A stretch of 64,000 nt of DNA from Bacillaceae bacterium JMAK1 (GCA_012970285.1 JIBW01000003.1:558001-622000); one strand, 5' to 3'. Positions 8,299 to 17,113 are shown, numbered from the stretch's first letter. Notes: a model not told the origin generated them from the letters alone. Numbers and translations: made by a program.

Positions 8299-8814
8299 AT
8301 GGCATTATTTTTAGTCGAAGCAACATTAAACGATGCAAGCGAGCAAGCTACTGTAGAGCGTGCGGTCGATACGCTTAAACTTGGGGATGCAACACTTATT
8401 GAGGTGCAAGTAGCAAGTGATTATAAGAAAGTGTATGTCATTATTGAAGCTGGAAATGAAGCGGATGTTAACCCTGCATTTAGTGAAAGTGTATTTACAG
8501 TCGAAGAAGTAAAAGAAGTAAGAATTGTAGGTCAGGACTTAGAGGATGTTCGAAAAACGGCAGGCAAAATCAACTATTTGGTTGAATGGAACTTCCCGGC
8601 AGACCTTACGATGGATCAATATTTGGAGCGTAAGAAGAAAAATTCTGTACACTACGCAGAAGTACCTGAAGTGGAATTCCAACGTACGTATGTATGTGAA
8701 GATATGACGAAGTGTCTATGTTTCTATGATGCTCCAGATGACGATGCGGTAAAACGCGCTAGAGAAGCGGTAAAAGCACCAGTGAGTTCCATTACTAAAC
8801 TTTCAAGAGATTGA
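8299..8814 (+). CDS. DUF4242 (SCO4226-like) protein
   Basis: A 171-residue soluble protein. The C-terminal half (from INYLVEWNFPADLTMDQY to the end, about 93-171) looks like a DUF4242 ferredoxin-like domain, some members of which bind nickel. The N-terminal half (MALFLVEATLNDASEQ...) looks like a second, weaker copy. AAAAAGGAG precedes the ATG at 8299 by a proper distance; a GTG at 8287 overlaps that site and is rejected. It forms an operon with the following flavoenzyme-like gene. Its function is unknown. Confidence 0.75.
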   Translation: MALFLVEATLNDASEQATVERAVDTLKLGDATLIEVQVASDYKKVYVIIEAGNEADVNPAFSESVFTVEEVKEVRIVGQDLEDVRKTAGKINYLVEWNFPADLTMDQYLERKKKNSVHYAEVPEVEFQRTYVCEDMTKCLCFYDAPDDDAVKRAREAVKAPVSSITKLSRD

Positions 8815-8832
8815 GATTAGGAGGAGAAGTCT

Positions 8833-9888
8833 ATGCTTGAACAATGGCTGAAAACAGAGTTAAAACCTCTCGTACAAGAGATTGATTTAGAAGGGTTTTA
8901 TCCAAAACAAATTTTACAGGGCCTTGGTGAACAAGGATGCTTCTCCTCTTCGAATCATCAATCTTATTTGCAGTCGGTACAACAAGAAGTGGATACCGTA
9001 CGCCTTGTGTCGAAGTATTGTATGACAACGGGTTTTATTGCGTGGTGTCATTTAGCAGCCATTACGTATGTAAGGCATACAAAAAATGAATCATTGAAAA
9101 AGAGATTGCTGGCTCCTTTGGAAAGTGGAGAGGTCCTCGGGGGAACCGGTCTTTCGAACCCGATGAAAAACTATGCGAACCTTGAGCCGCTCCATTTAAA
9201 AGCAAGACGGGTCGATGGAGGATATGAGGTAACAGGGACGCTACCGTCCGTGTCGAATCTGGGTGAAGATCACTGGTTCGGGGCGGTTGCTAAAGTAGAA
9301 AATGAAGATCGTAACGTGATGATTTTTGTGGAGTGTCGTGGAGAGAGACTCGATTTAAAAGAGAAAAAAGATTATGTTGGCATTAATGGTAGTGCAACGT
9401 ATGCTGTTCGTTTTTTGGACTTGTTCGTTCCGACAGAGCAAGTGTTAGCTGAAGACGCAGATGCGTTCATCAAGACGATTCGTCCCTATTTCCTTGTGTA
9501 TCAAATTCCCCTCGGCTTTGGAGTCACTGAAGCTTCGATTGCTTCTAGCGAGAGTGCTCTAAAGAAGCAAAACGGATGCAATGCTTACATGGAAGAGCAA
9601 CCTGATCAAGTGAAAAGGGATTTGGCACACCAACAAGAACGACTTGCAGAGCAATTCCAAAACGAGCCCCTCATTTGGGAATCATTGTTGCCGATTCGTA
9701 AAGCAAGTGCTGAAGATGCTGTGAAAGCAGCACACATGACGATGCTTCATGTTGGAGGGCCTGCCTATTTAAGGAAAAGTCATCCGGCAAGACGTCTCAG
9801 AGAAGCGTACTTTCTTGTGAACTTAACACCGACCATACGGCATTTAGATAAGATGATGCAAATTACTTCTAATGAAGCGATAAACTAG
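8833..9888 (+). CDS. acyl-CoA dehydrogenase-fold flavoprotein, possibly monooxygenase-like
   Basis: A 351-residue acyl-CoA dehydrogenase superfamily protein with the expected N-terminal helices, a central beta domain (GGTGLSNPMKNYANLEP, then YEVTGTLPSVSN) and a C-terminal helical domain. It lacks an obvious catalytic Glu of true acyl-CoA dehydrogenases, and resembles the group that includes SfnB/DszC-type flavin monooxygenases. AGGAGG precedes the ATG. Next to an SsuABC-type importer and under the same putative operator, oxidation of an organosulfur or related compound is a reasonable inference, not shown. Confidence 0.7.
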   Translation: MLEQWLKTELKPLVQEIDLEGFYPKQILQGLGEQGCFSSSNHQSYLQSVQQEVDTVRLVSKYCMTTGFIAWCHLAAITYVRHTKNESLKKRLLAPLESGEVLGGTGLSNPMKNYANLEPLHLKARRVDGGYEVTGTLPSVSNLGEDHWFGAVAKVENEDRNVMIFVECRGERLDLKEKKDYVGINGSATYAVRFLDLFVPTEQVLAEDADAFIKTIRPYFLVYQIPLGFGVTEASIASSESALKKQNGCNAYMEEQPDQVKRDLAHQQERLAEQFQNEPLIWESLLPIRKASAEDAVKAAHMTMLHVGGPAYLRKSHPARRLREAYFLVNLTPTIRHLDKMMQITSNEAIN

Positions 9889-9927
9889 GACATTTCCGAG
9901 GTCTATGACCCCGGAAATGTCCTTTTT
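9887..9927 (+). terminator. Rho-independent terminator
   Basis: 12-bp stem AGGACATTTCCG / CGGAAATGTCCT followed by TTTTG. The 5' arm overlaps the stop codon of the flavoprotein gene. It closes the DUF4242 operon. Confidence 0.9.
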
Positions 9928-10115
9928 GTTTTTGAGTGCTTGTTGCATAAAGAATTTGAGAAACCTATGATTAAACAACTATGAGTATAGTTTTGCAAAA
10001 TTTAAATGTACAGTTATTGCATGTCAAAACCTCTTAACAGCTGGAATATACTGATATATACTCCGAGTAGGTTATGGAGGAAGTGCAAAATTGTATTGTG
10101 CAAGGGGCGTACGCT

Positions 10116-12197
10116 GTGGTTTTAGATCAACGAAGAATTGCCATATTGTCTTACCTTAGCCGTGCAACAACGACGGTATCCATACCTGAACTAGCAAACG
10201 CTTTAGGTGTGTCAAAACGCACACTTTATTATGATTTTAATGAGATTGACCATTGGCTTATGCACCATCACTTATCACCGATTCAGCGGAACTATAACAA
10301 AGGCTTGTTTCTTGAAGCGGGGACAAAGGAACGCTTACCATCTTTGTTAACTATCAAGAGAAAATGGGATTATCGATTCACACAGGTGGAGCGACATTAC
10401 GTAATTAGTGCGTACTTATTGCTTCATGATGGGTTTGTATCTTCAAATGAATTGAGTGAACTCGTTCAAGTGAGCAGGGGAACTTTGTTCAAGGATTTAG
10501 CAGTCGTTTCTGAGAAGCTTGAAGCGTTTGACGTTTCCTTGAACTACTCGAAACAAAACGGATATGACTTACTAGGGTCTGACCAATCGTTGTGGCGTGT
10601 GATCCACCAACTCATTCAAGTTGTGATTGAAAACGAGCATAATGAAGTCACTCAGATGCTATTGAATCAGTGTAATCAAGACGTTGATCATGCTGAAGAA
10701 ATGATTCGAGAAGAGATTGGTAAGCTTGAGCAACACCTCGATCTTTCGTTTAATGAGCAAGTGACATTGTCTCTCCTGCTACACATGCTGATGTTATACA
10801 AGCGACCGTTAAATAACCTTTGGGTTGATCGAGAAGAACAAGAAGTGTTGTTGCAATCACAAGCTTTTGAAGCCGTTGATCAACTAAATCAACGTCTTTC
10901 AAGTAAGGGCTTCAGACGATTCACTCGTCTCGAATGTGTTGTCTTAGCGATTAGAATTCTAGGTTCCCGAGTGATCGATGTTTCAGCGTCATTCACTCAA
11001 GATGAGCAGTCAGATATTGACGTCATTACAACGGAAATTATTGAGCAATTTGAAGCTCATGGTGGCGTGCGCTTTCGTGAAAAGGAACGTCTACAAAAAA
11101 ACTTAGTCGCACATATTAAGCCTGCCTATTATCGACTAAAGTACAATGAGCCACTAGATAATCGATATTTGCCATTAATTGAACATCAATTAAAGGAAGT
11201 ATACACCCTTACAGAACAAGCGTTAGAGCCGTTGGAACGATATGTGAATCGTACGATTCCGAGTGAAGAAGTCGCACTCATTGCGATGCATTTTGGCGGA
11301 TGGATTCATCGAAAGGTTGATCGAAGATCGAAAGCATATCGCGCTGTAGTGATTTGTGAAAACGGGATTGCAGCGTCTTCAATGCTTTTTGCGCAGCTAG
11401 AAGGATTATTACCTGACGTTGAGATTCTAGACTTCTTGCCCGTTCGTGCGTTTTCGGAGTATGAACAAGACATTGATTTTGCCTTTTCTACAACGTACAT
11501 TCACGCTTCCGCTGTGCCAATTATTTATGTTCCGGCGATACTTGGTGATTCGGAGAAAGCACACGTATTACGAGAGTTGCAACGGTTTATGGATCCCGAC
11601 CGATTAAAACAATCAGATTTTGAAAGTGTAATCGGCATCATTGAGCAACATGCCACGATTCATGATCATGACGCATTAAGGCGCCAGATTGAACCGTATT
11701 TTCGCCCAACTAGATCAAGACTTGAGGTGCACAAACCGATGCTACACGAATTAGTAACCGAAGACATGATTACTGTAAAACCAAGTGTCACGTCGTGGCA
11801 AGAGTCCATTCGAATTGCCGCCGAACCATTACTAGAGAAAAAATACATTCATCAAGAGTACATCGATGCAATGATCGCAAATGTCGTGACAAACGGTCCG
11901 TACATTGTCATTGCACCTAATATAGCAATGCCTCACGCCCGCCCTGAAGAAGGTGTCGTTCAGCTTGGTATGAGTATTCTAAAAACCACCGAGCCGGTTC
12001 ACTTCTCAGAAGAAGAAAAGCATGATGCTCGAATTATCATTGTGCTTGCTGCCGTTGATAATGAAACGCACCTTACAGCACTTTCGCAACTTTCAGAGTT
12101 GCTCTCTGAAGAAGAGAATACTAAAGAAATTCTAGCGAGTACGACCGTATCAGAAATTGCACACGTTATTCAAAACCATAATAAAGGGGAGTTTTAA
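10116..12197 (+). CDS. PRD-containing PTS regulator with EIIB-like and EIIA domains (UlaR/MtlR type)
   Basis: A ~693-residue BglG/MtlR-type activator. In order: an N-terminal helix-turn-helix (IPELANALGVSKRTLYYDFNEI), a second HTH region, two PRD domains, an EIIB-like domain with Cys in VVICENGIAASS, and a C-terminal EIIA domain with the phospho-histidine in MPHARPEEG. The frame opens at ATG 10074, but AAGGGG at 10102-10107 is placed for GTG 10116, giving MVLDQRRIAILSYL; the exact start is uncertain. It directly precedes EIIB and EIIC genes. No separate EIIA gene is present, so its C-terminal domain may also feed phosphate to EIIB. Confidence 0.87.
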   Translation: MVLDQRRIAILSYLSRATTTVSIPELANALGVSKRTLYYDFNEIDHWLMHHHLSPIQRNYNKGLFLEAGTKERLPSLLTIKRKWDYRFTQVERHYVISAYLLLHDGFVSSNELSELVQVSRGTLFKDLAVVSEKLEAFDVSLNYSKQNGYDLLGSDQSLWRVIHQLIQVVIENEHNEVTQMLLNQCNQDVDHAEEMIREEIGKLEQHLDLSFNEQVTLSLLLHMLMLYKRPLNNLWVDREEQEVLLQSQAFEAVDQLNQRLSSKGFRRFTRLECVVLAIRILGSRVIDVSASFTQDEQSDIDVITTEIIEQFEAHGGVRFREKERLQKNLVAHIKPAYYRLKYNEPLDNRYLPLIEHQLKEVYTLTEQALEPLERYVNRTIPSEEVALIAMHFGGWIHRKVDRRSKAYRAVVICENGIAASSMLFAQLEGLLPDVEILDFLPVRAFSEYEQDIDFAFSTTYIHASAVPIIYVPAILGDSEKAHVLRELQRFMDPDRLKQSDFESVIGIIEQHATIHDHDALRRQIEPYFRPTRSRLEVHKPMLHELVTEDMITVKPSVTSWQESIRIAAEPLLEKKYIHQEYIDAMIANVVTNGPYIVIAPNIAMPHARPEEGVVQLGMSILKTTEPVHFSEEEKHDARIIIVLAAVDNETHLTALSQLSELLSEEENTKEILASTTVSEIAHVIQNHNKGEF

Positions 12198-12198
12198 C

Positions 12199-12465
12199 AT
12201 GAAAAAAGTATTAGTAGTTTGTGGAAATGGATTAGGAAGTTCAATGATTGTCGAAATGAATGCCAAAAGCATTCTGAAAGATTTACAAAAGGAAGCCGAT
12301 GTCTCCCACACGGATTTAACGACGGCTAAGACGGAACAAGCTGACTTGTATATTGGCTCCGATGATATCGTCAACAACTTACAAGACGGATCACGACATG
12401 TCGTTGGATTGAAGAACTTACTCGACAAAAATGAATTACGAGAAGTGCTTGATCAAAATTTATAA
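12199..12465 (+). CDS. ulaB: PTS ascorbate-type EIIB component
   Basis: An 88-residue EIIB of the Ula/SgaB family: KKVLVVCGNGLGSSMIVEMN carries the phosphocysteine at residue 8. AAAGGGGAG precedes the ATG, which is 1 nt after the regulator's stop. It accepts phosphate from an EIIA and passes it to the sugar bound to the EIIC encoded next. The family is usually specific for L-ascorbate, but related systems take other sugar acids. Confidence 0.87.
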   Translation: MKKVLVVCGNGLGSSMIVEMNAKSILKDLQKEADVSHTDLTTAKTEQADLYIGSDDIVNNLQDGSRHVVGLKNLLDKNELREVLDQNL

Positions 12466-12484
12466 GTAGTGGAGGTCACAGACA

Positions 12485-13837
12485 ATGATTGATTTCATCA
12501 TGAACGATCTCTTAGGTACACCAGAACTTCTTGTTGGTCTTTTTGCACTGATCGGTTTATTGGCCCAACGAAAAGCAATCGCTGATGTTGTATCAGGTAC
12601 GTTAAAAACCGTGCTCGGCTTCGTTATTCTAGGGGCCGGTGCGATGGTTATCGTTCAATCGCTTGATCAATTTAGCGCGATGTTTAACCATGCTTTTAAT
12701 GTAAACGGCGTCATCCCGAACAATGAAGTGATTGTGGCGATTGCACAAGATGCGTTCGGAACAGAAACGGCGATGATTATGCTTTTCGGAATGGTTGCCA
12801 ACATTCTGTTTGCTCGGATTACCCCATTTAAATATATCTTTTTAACTGGACATCATATTATGTTTATGGCTTGTTTAATTGCGGTAATTTTGACGACAGC
12901 AGGAATGGGTGGCGTACCGATGGTGGCGCTCGGTGCCATTATCTTAGGTTCACTAATGGTATTACTGCCAGCGATGCTTCAACCTTATACGAGAGAGATT
13001 ACAGGGTCCGATGATATTGCGGTCGGTCACTTCGGCTCGTTCGGTTACTATGCATCTGCTTCAATTGGAAAGTGGTTTGGTAACAAAGAAAAGACGACGG
13101 AAGATATTAAAGTACCAAAGTCGCTCGGTTTCCTTCGTGATACGACCGTAGCCGTATCGTTAACGATGGTTATTCTCTTCGTTGTTGTCGCCTTCTTTAC
13201 AGGAAGCACATTTATTGAATCAGAACTAAGTGGCGGTCAAAACTTCCTCGTGTTCTCACTCATGCAAGGACTTACATTTGCTGCAGGTGTGTACATCATC
13301 TTAGCAGGGGTTCGTATGTTACTCGGAGAAATTGTACCCGCGTTTAAAGGGATTGCCGATAAAATTGTTCCGAATGCAAAACCGGCACTTGATGCACCAG
13401 CCGTATTTCCATTTGCGAACAACGCCGTAATTATCGGTTTCTTGTTCAGCTTCGCGGCAGGTTTGATTAGTATGATGTTCTTGCCACTCTTTGGATTGGC
13501 TGTGATCGTACCAGGTCTTGTCCCGCATTTCTTTACAGGTGCAGCAGCCGGCGTATTCGGTAATGCAACGGGCGGTCGACGTGGCGCAATTATTGGTGCC
13601 ATGGTCAACGGAGTGTTAATCAGCTTTTTACCTGCGCTACTTTTACCAGTACTCGGTGATTTAGGATTCCAAAGCACGACGTTTGGTGATTCAGATTTCG
13701 GTGTCATTGGGATTGCATTAGGGGTACTTAGCCAACAAATTACCTCAACCATTCTCTTTGCACTCGCAATTCTTCTGATCCTTGCAGCCTTTTTCTTCCT
13801 CGGGTGGAAAACGAGGAAAGAACCGAGTAAATCATAA
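12485..13837 (+). CDS. ulaA: PTS ascorbate-type EIIC (UlaA-like) permease
   Basis: A 450-residue polytopic membrane protein (about 10-11 segments) of the UlaA/SgaT family. Family stretches include ILGAGAMVIVQSLDQF, the GHHIMFMA loop, and VPHFFTGAAAGVFGNATGGRRGA near residue 365. It transports and phosphorylates its substrate with EIIB. GGAGG lies 9 nt before the ATG. No ulaD/E/F/G catabolic genes follow; the operon ends at a terminator. Confidence 0.9.
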   Translation: MIDFIMNDLLGTPELLVGLFALIGLLAQRKAIADVVSGTLKTVLGFVILGAGAMVIVQSLDQFSAMFNHAFNVNGVIPNNEVIVAIAQDAFGTETAMIMLFGMVANILFARITPFKYIFLTGHHIMFMACLIAVILTTAGMGGVPMVALGAIILGSLMVLLPAMLQPYTREITGSDDIAVGHFGSFGYYASASIGKWFGNKEKTTEDIKVPKSLGFLRDTTVAVSLTMVILFVVVAFFTGSTFIESELSGGQNFLVFSLMQGLTFAAGVYIILAGVRMLLGEIVPAFKGIADKIVPNAKPALDAPAVFPFANNAVIIGFLFSFAAGLISMMFLPLFGLAVIVPGLVPHFFTGAAAGVFGNATGGRRGAIIGAMVNGVLISFLPALLLPVLGDLGFQSTTFGDSDFGVIGIALGVLSQQITSTILFALAILLILAAFFFLGWKTRKEPSKS

Positions 13838-13839
13838 TC

Positions 13840-13870
13840 AAAAGCTAGGCCGAGTGCCTAGCTTTTTTGT
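13840..13870 (+). terminator. Rho-independent terminator after the PTS operon
   Basis: 11-bp stem AAAAGCTAGGC / GCCTAGCTTTT, loop CGAGT, followed by T residues, 3 nt after the EIIC stop codon. Confidence 0.92.
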
Positions 13871-13928
13871 TTTACCTAAATTGGTCTGTATGTTTAGGCT
13901 CGTCTTAATTTTGATTATCCATAGGTAG

Positions 13929-13954
13929 GTTTCAGTAATCCTTATAACGGATAA
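13929..13954 (+). promoter_or_regulatory. possible sigma-B-type promoter upstream of the SDR gene
   Basis: GTTTCA, 14 nt, then GGATAA. The general-stress consensus is GTTTAA-N(13-15)-GGGTAT, so there are one and two mismatches. The gene behind it belongs to a family that in B. subtilis is largely sigma-B controlled. Weak evidence alone. Confidence 0.3.
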
Positions 13955-13999
13955 AGAAGGAGACGCTACTAATTTGAGCAACAACTTGGAGGAATGATG

Positions 14000-14866
14000 A
14001 TGAAACCTACGGACATGCAAAAGGGAGAAACCCCGCGCCAAAAGCAAGAAAAGCAGCCAGGAATTGAATCGAAGATGCAGCCCCTTCCCCATCACCCTCA
14101 TGAGTATATCGGTACGAATAAATTAAAAGGAAAAGTTGCGTTAATTACAGGTGGAGATAGTGGAATTGGACGAGCAGTGGCGCTGCTTTATGCAAAAGAA
14201 GGTGCCCATGTCGCGATCTCGTATAAAGATGAACATGATGATGCCGAACAAACGAAAGTTTGGGTCGAGCAAGAAGGGGTCAACTGCCTCTTGTTGCCTG
14301 GAGATGTTCGTGATGAAGATCACTGTGTATCGCTCGTAACTGACACAGTTAATGAATTTGGCAAGTTGAACATTCTCGTTAACAATGTTGCTATTCAATA
14401 CATTAGAGAAGATATACTAGACATTACATCTGAGCAATTCAGAGAAACATTTGAAGTGAATATGTATTCTTATTTTTACATTACAAAAGAGGCAGTGCGT
14501 CATATGTCAGAAGGCGACAGCATTATCAACACATCAAGTATTAATGCGTATCAAGGGAATGCAATCTTAATGGATTATTCCGCGACCAAAGGAGCAATCA
14601 CAGCATTTACTAGAAGTATTGCACAAAGCTTAGCGAACCACGGAATTCGCGCAAACTCCGTTGCGCCAGGACCAGTCTGGACGCCGTTAATTCCGTCATC
14701 ATTTGATGAAGATGGTGTCCAAGAGTTCGGTCAAAATACGTTAATGGGTCGTCCGGGACAACCATCAGAACACGCATGGCCGTATGTGATGCTTGCATCC
14801 AATGAGTCTAGTTACATGACAGGACAAGCCATCCATATCAACGGCGGCTCGTACACGTCGTCGTAA
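14000..14866 (+). CDS. SDR-family oxidoreductase, general-stress type (YhdF/YdaD-like)
   Basis: A ~288-residue short-chain dehydrogenase. After a ~40-residue polar N-terminal extension rich in Gln, Lys and His (typical of the GSP39/YdaD/YhdF group) come the NAD(P) motif TGGDSGIGRA, NNVA in place of NNAG, Ser in INTSS, YSATK with catalytic Tyr and Lys, and a C-terminal YMTGQAIHINGG. Three in-frame ATGs occur at 13994-14000; GGAGG at 13988-13992 suits the third. It stands alone between terminators. The substrate is unknown. Confidence 0.85.
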   Translation: MKPTDMQKGETPRQKQEKQPGIESKMQPLPHHPHEYIGTNKLKGKVALITGGDSGIGRAVALLYAKEGAHVAISYKDEHDDAEQTKVWVEQEGVNCLLLPGDVRDEDHCVSLVTDTVNEFGKLNILVNNVAIQYIREDILDITSEQFRETFEVNMYSYFYITKEAVRHMSEGDSIINTSSINAYQGNAILMDYSATKGAITAFTRSIAQSLANHGIRANSVAPGPVWTPLIPSSFDEDGVQEFGQNTLMGRPGQPSEHAWPYVMLASNESSYMTGQAIHINGGSYTSS

Positions 14867-14929
14867 AGGAAACGTGCTAGAAGTACAGGCTTCCATGAGA
14901 GTCTTAGACAACCGTGCTAAAAAAAATGT

Positions 14930-14961
14930 AAGAAAACGAGGAGCTTGCTCCTCGTTTTCTT
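14930..14961. terminator. strong hairpin terminator
   Basis: Near-perfect 15-bp palindrome AAGAAAACGAGGAGC / GCTCCTCGTTTTCTT ending in T-rich sequence, downstream of the SDR gene. The rest of 14867-15193 shows no gene; a partly repeated 'gtaagaaaa' and AT-rich bases lead into the next promoter region. Confidence 0.8.
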
Positions 14962-15193
14962 AATGGATTAGGGTTGTAGTGAATTCCTTCCTTCAAAAAA
15001 GCCATAGACATGTGCCAAACTAGCCACGTTTTCCCCACAAGAAGTTCACAATCTTCTCGTATCGTTACAAGTGAGGCAATCTCTTCTTTATGATTGAAAA
15101 AGTATTGTAGTAACTCTCTTCTATTTCAATGTTCCTGAACATAGAAATAGAAAATAATTGTAACTAGTAATCGAGATGTGGAGAGGATGGCAA

Positions 15194-15580
15194 TTGGTGA
15201 AGCGATGGATGAGTCTAGTTATTTTATTAGTGGTAAGTGGTTGTGGGTCAAATGAAGAAACGCAAGAACTGTCATTGTCTACTGAACCGATTGACGTGGA
15301 AATTCAGCCAATCTCAGAAGCAGTGGTTGGAGAAGAAATCACAATTGAGACTCTCGTGACCCAAGAAGATTATCCGGTCGAAGATGCACAAGCTGTGGAA
15401 ATTGAAATTCGCTTTGAAGGTCAATCTGAAGGGGCGCTATTCCCAGCAGAAAATGATGGGGAAGGTCTTTATCGTAGTACCCATACTTTTGCAGAAGCAG
15501 GTGTTTACGAGATTCAATCCCACGTGACAGCTAGAGGGATGCACGTGATGCCTGTCCAAAAACTACAAGTGGAAGAATAA
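15194..15580 (+). CDS. FixH/YtkA-like lipoprotein
   Basis: A small exported lipoprotein: signal with hydrophobic core SLVILLVVSGC ending in a lipobox Cys, then an acidic linker and a YtkA/FixH-like beta-sandwich (EIEIRFEGQSEGALFPAENDGEGLYRS...). An ATG at 15176 has no Shine-Dalgarno site; GAGAGGA at 15181-15187 fits TTG 15194 or GTG 15197. YtkA-like domains occur in copper or oxidase-related envelope proteins, but the partner is not evident here. It is followed by a shared terminator. Confidence 0.75.
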   Translation: MVKRWMSLVILLVVSGCGSNEETQELSLSTEPIDVEIQPISEAVVGEEITIETLVTQEDYPVEDAQAVEIEIRFEGQSEGALFPAENDGEGLYRSTHTFAEAGVYEIQSHVTARGMHVMPVQKLQVEE

Positions 15581-15616
15581 AGAAGTCGTTCGATAAACAT
15601 CGAACGACTTCTTTTT
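15580..15616. terminator. bidirectional terminator between convergent genes
   Basis: Perfect 15-bp stem AAGAAGTCGTTCGAT / ATCGAACGACTTCTT with AAAC loop, T tail on the plus strand and an A-rich start that gives T residues on the minus strand. It serves the lipoprotein gene and the SMR pair. Confidence 0.92.
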
Positions 15617-15926
15617 AGGATAATAGTTTCAACCCAACAGCAGAGCAAAGAATAAGCGCAATGCAGATGATCCGTTTCACTTCTTTTGATTCTCCAAATA
15701 AATACATGCCAAGCACGGCTGAACCTGCAGTACCAATACCGGTCCACACTCCGTACGCAGTACCCATTGAAATGTCATTCATCGCATACGTGAGAAGGGA
15801 AAAACTAATCCCGAAGAAGATGACTAAATAAATAATCGCGGACCATTGTTTCATGGCGACTTTTTTCAGATTAATAACACCGAGTACTTCAAATAACCCC
15901 GCAACAATTAAAGCTGTCCAGTACAT
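15615..15926 (-). CDS. SMR-family multidrug efflux subunit (second of a pair)
   Basis: A 103-residue small multidrug resistance protein with four membrane segments. The essential membrane Glu is in GLFEVLGV (residue 13), followed by the SMR core GTAYGVWTGIGTAGSAVLGM in TM3. It overlaps the upstream SMR gene by 19 bp. Such pairs usually form heterodimeric or antiparallel pumps exporting quaternary cations or guanidinium-like compounds by proton exchange. It ends at the shared terminator. Confidence 0.9.
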   Translation of the reverse strand: MYWTALIVAGLFEVLGVINLKKVAMKQWSAIIYLVIFFGISFSLLTYAMNDISMGTAYGVWTGIGTAGSAVLGMYLFGESKEVKRIICIALILCSAVGLKLLS

Positions 15927-16258
15927 GGTTCTTCCTCCTTCACGTCACTACTTAATAACTTTAATCCAATAACGCCGAGTAGAAGTGTACCGATTAACAA
16001 TACTTTCATCCAACTAAACGGTTCATTAAAGAATAGCGTCTCGACAACGACTGTCCCTGCGGTACCGATCCCTGCGAAGACGGCATACACCGTACCGATT
16101 GGAAGTGTACGAGTGGCTAAAATGACGAGCGTGAAACTTATGATGATGGCAATAACGGTTAAGGACCATTGCCAGAATGTTGATGAGTAATTAAGACCAG
16201 AAACCCAAAAGATTTCAAGTACACCTGCTGCGAGTACCATCAACCAATTTGTGTTCAT
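15908..16258 (-). CDS. SMR-family multidrug efflux subunit (first of a pair)
   Basis: A 116-residue SMR protein, four membrane segments, Glu in AAGVLEIFWVSGL and GTVYAVFAGIGTAGTVVVE in TM3. Its C-terminal tail (DVKEEEPCTGQL) is encoded by bases overlapping the second subunit's start, so translation is coupled. A TetR gene lies divergently upstream with a clear palindromic operator between them (16309-16334), which makes local repression likely. No ykkC-type guanidine riboswitch is visible in the leader. Confidence 0.9.
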   Translation of the reverse strand: MNTNWLMVLAAGVLEIFWVSGLNYSSTFWQWSLTVIAIIISFTLVILATRTLPIGTVYAVFAGIGTAGTVVVETLFFNEPFSWMKVLLIGTLLLGVIGLKLLSSDVKEEEPCTGQL

Positions 16259-16308
16259 GTTGGATCGCTCCTTTACAAGTGATGACAGTTCTCATTCTAT
16301 ACTAAAAT

Positions 16309-16334
16309 AATAAAACCGTCCAGTCGGTTTTATT
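16309..16334. promoter_or_regulatory. TetR operator between the SMR pair and its regulator
   Basis: Inverted repeat with perfect 10-bp arms AATAAAACCG / CGGTTTTATT around TCCAGT. It lies in the divergent region between the SMR genes and the TetR gene. The AAACCG...CGGTTT core is a common TetR-family operator type. Confidence 0.85.
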
Positions 16335-16419
16335 TGAACTCTGTTAAAAATACTCATTTTGGATGTTCTCCTATTGTGCGCTACACTAGTAATAAGAAAA
16401 GCCGAAAGGTTTGAGAGAC

Positions 16420-16953
16420 ATGCGTAATGAAGAGAAAAACACACGAATCTTTGAAGCAACAACAAAGGTCATTAACGAACAAGGAATTAATCAATTTACG
16501 TTAGATAAAGTAGCAGAACGTGCAGGAGTGAGCAAAGGGGGCTTGTTGTATCGTTTCCCTTCAAAAGAACGCCTCTTAAAAGGATGGAGCCACTATGTTC
16601 TAGAGTTATTTACAACCCTTGTTGAAGAGGAAGTAGAGAAGTCCAATTTATTTGCAACGGCGTATTTACAATCGACGTTACGAAGCCTAGAAAGTGCGGA
16701 GATGAAAACGTTTATGACGGTTTCTGGCTATCAAGCTGAGGAACAGTTCTATGAAGGATGGAAAGAATTCTATGCGCAAACGATCGTGAAGTTGCAAGAA
16801 GAAACCAGCCCTGAATTAGCCTCAATTATTCAACTCACGTGTGATGGACTCTGGTTACAAGATGCATTTGAGTTTGAATCATCGGACCGAGCACAAGCCA
16901 ATCAATTGGTTTCTTATTTACAGAGGCTTGCAGCAAGTGATTTCGATCGTTGA
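16420..16953 (+). CDS. TetR-family regulator of the SMR pair
   Basis: A ~177-residue TetR regulator: HTH in FTLDKVAERAGVSKGGLLYRFPSKERLL (about 28-55), then a ligand-binding domain with TetR_C features. The frame can start at TTG 16411, but AAAGG at 16405-16409 fits ATG 16420. It is divergent from the SMR efflux genes with the palindrome at 16309-16334 between, so it probably represses both until a cationic drug binds. Confidence 0.87.
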   Translation: MRNEEKNTRIFEATTKVINEQGINQFTLDKVAERAGVSKGGLLYRFPSKERLLKGWSHYVLELFTTLVEEEVEKSNLFATAYLQSTLRSLESAEMKTFMTVSGYQAEEQFYEGWKEFYAQTIVKLQEETSPELASIIQLTCDGLWLQDAFEFESSDRAQANQLVSYLQRLAASDFDR

Positions 16954-17113
16954 AATGAATGGTGAGAAACAGTAGAAGTAGAGTAAAGCATTATTATTCG
17001 AGGGTGTTGCTTTAAGTAACATCCTTGTTCAATTATTGGGCCATTTACCGGAAGAAGGTTGCGTTTTCTATGGCCTTCTTTGTGAACTTTTTTTAAGGTC
17101 TCTTTTAAGCTAT

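Noticed and set aside
13237-13752. 171-codon frame on the minus strand inside ulaA
   Set aside because: It lies wholly within the well-supported EIIC gene, has no ribosome site, and its Pro/Lys/Asn-rich composition is that of an antisense frame.
16259-16420. ykkC-type guanidine riboswitch before the SMR pair
   Set aside because: The leader is short and lacks the conserved ACGR-type loops; a TetR operator is present instead.
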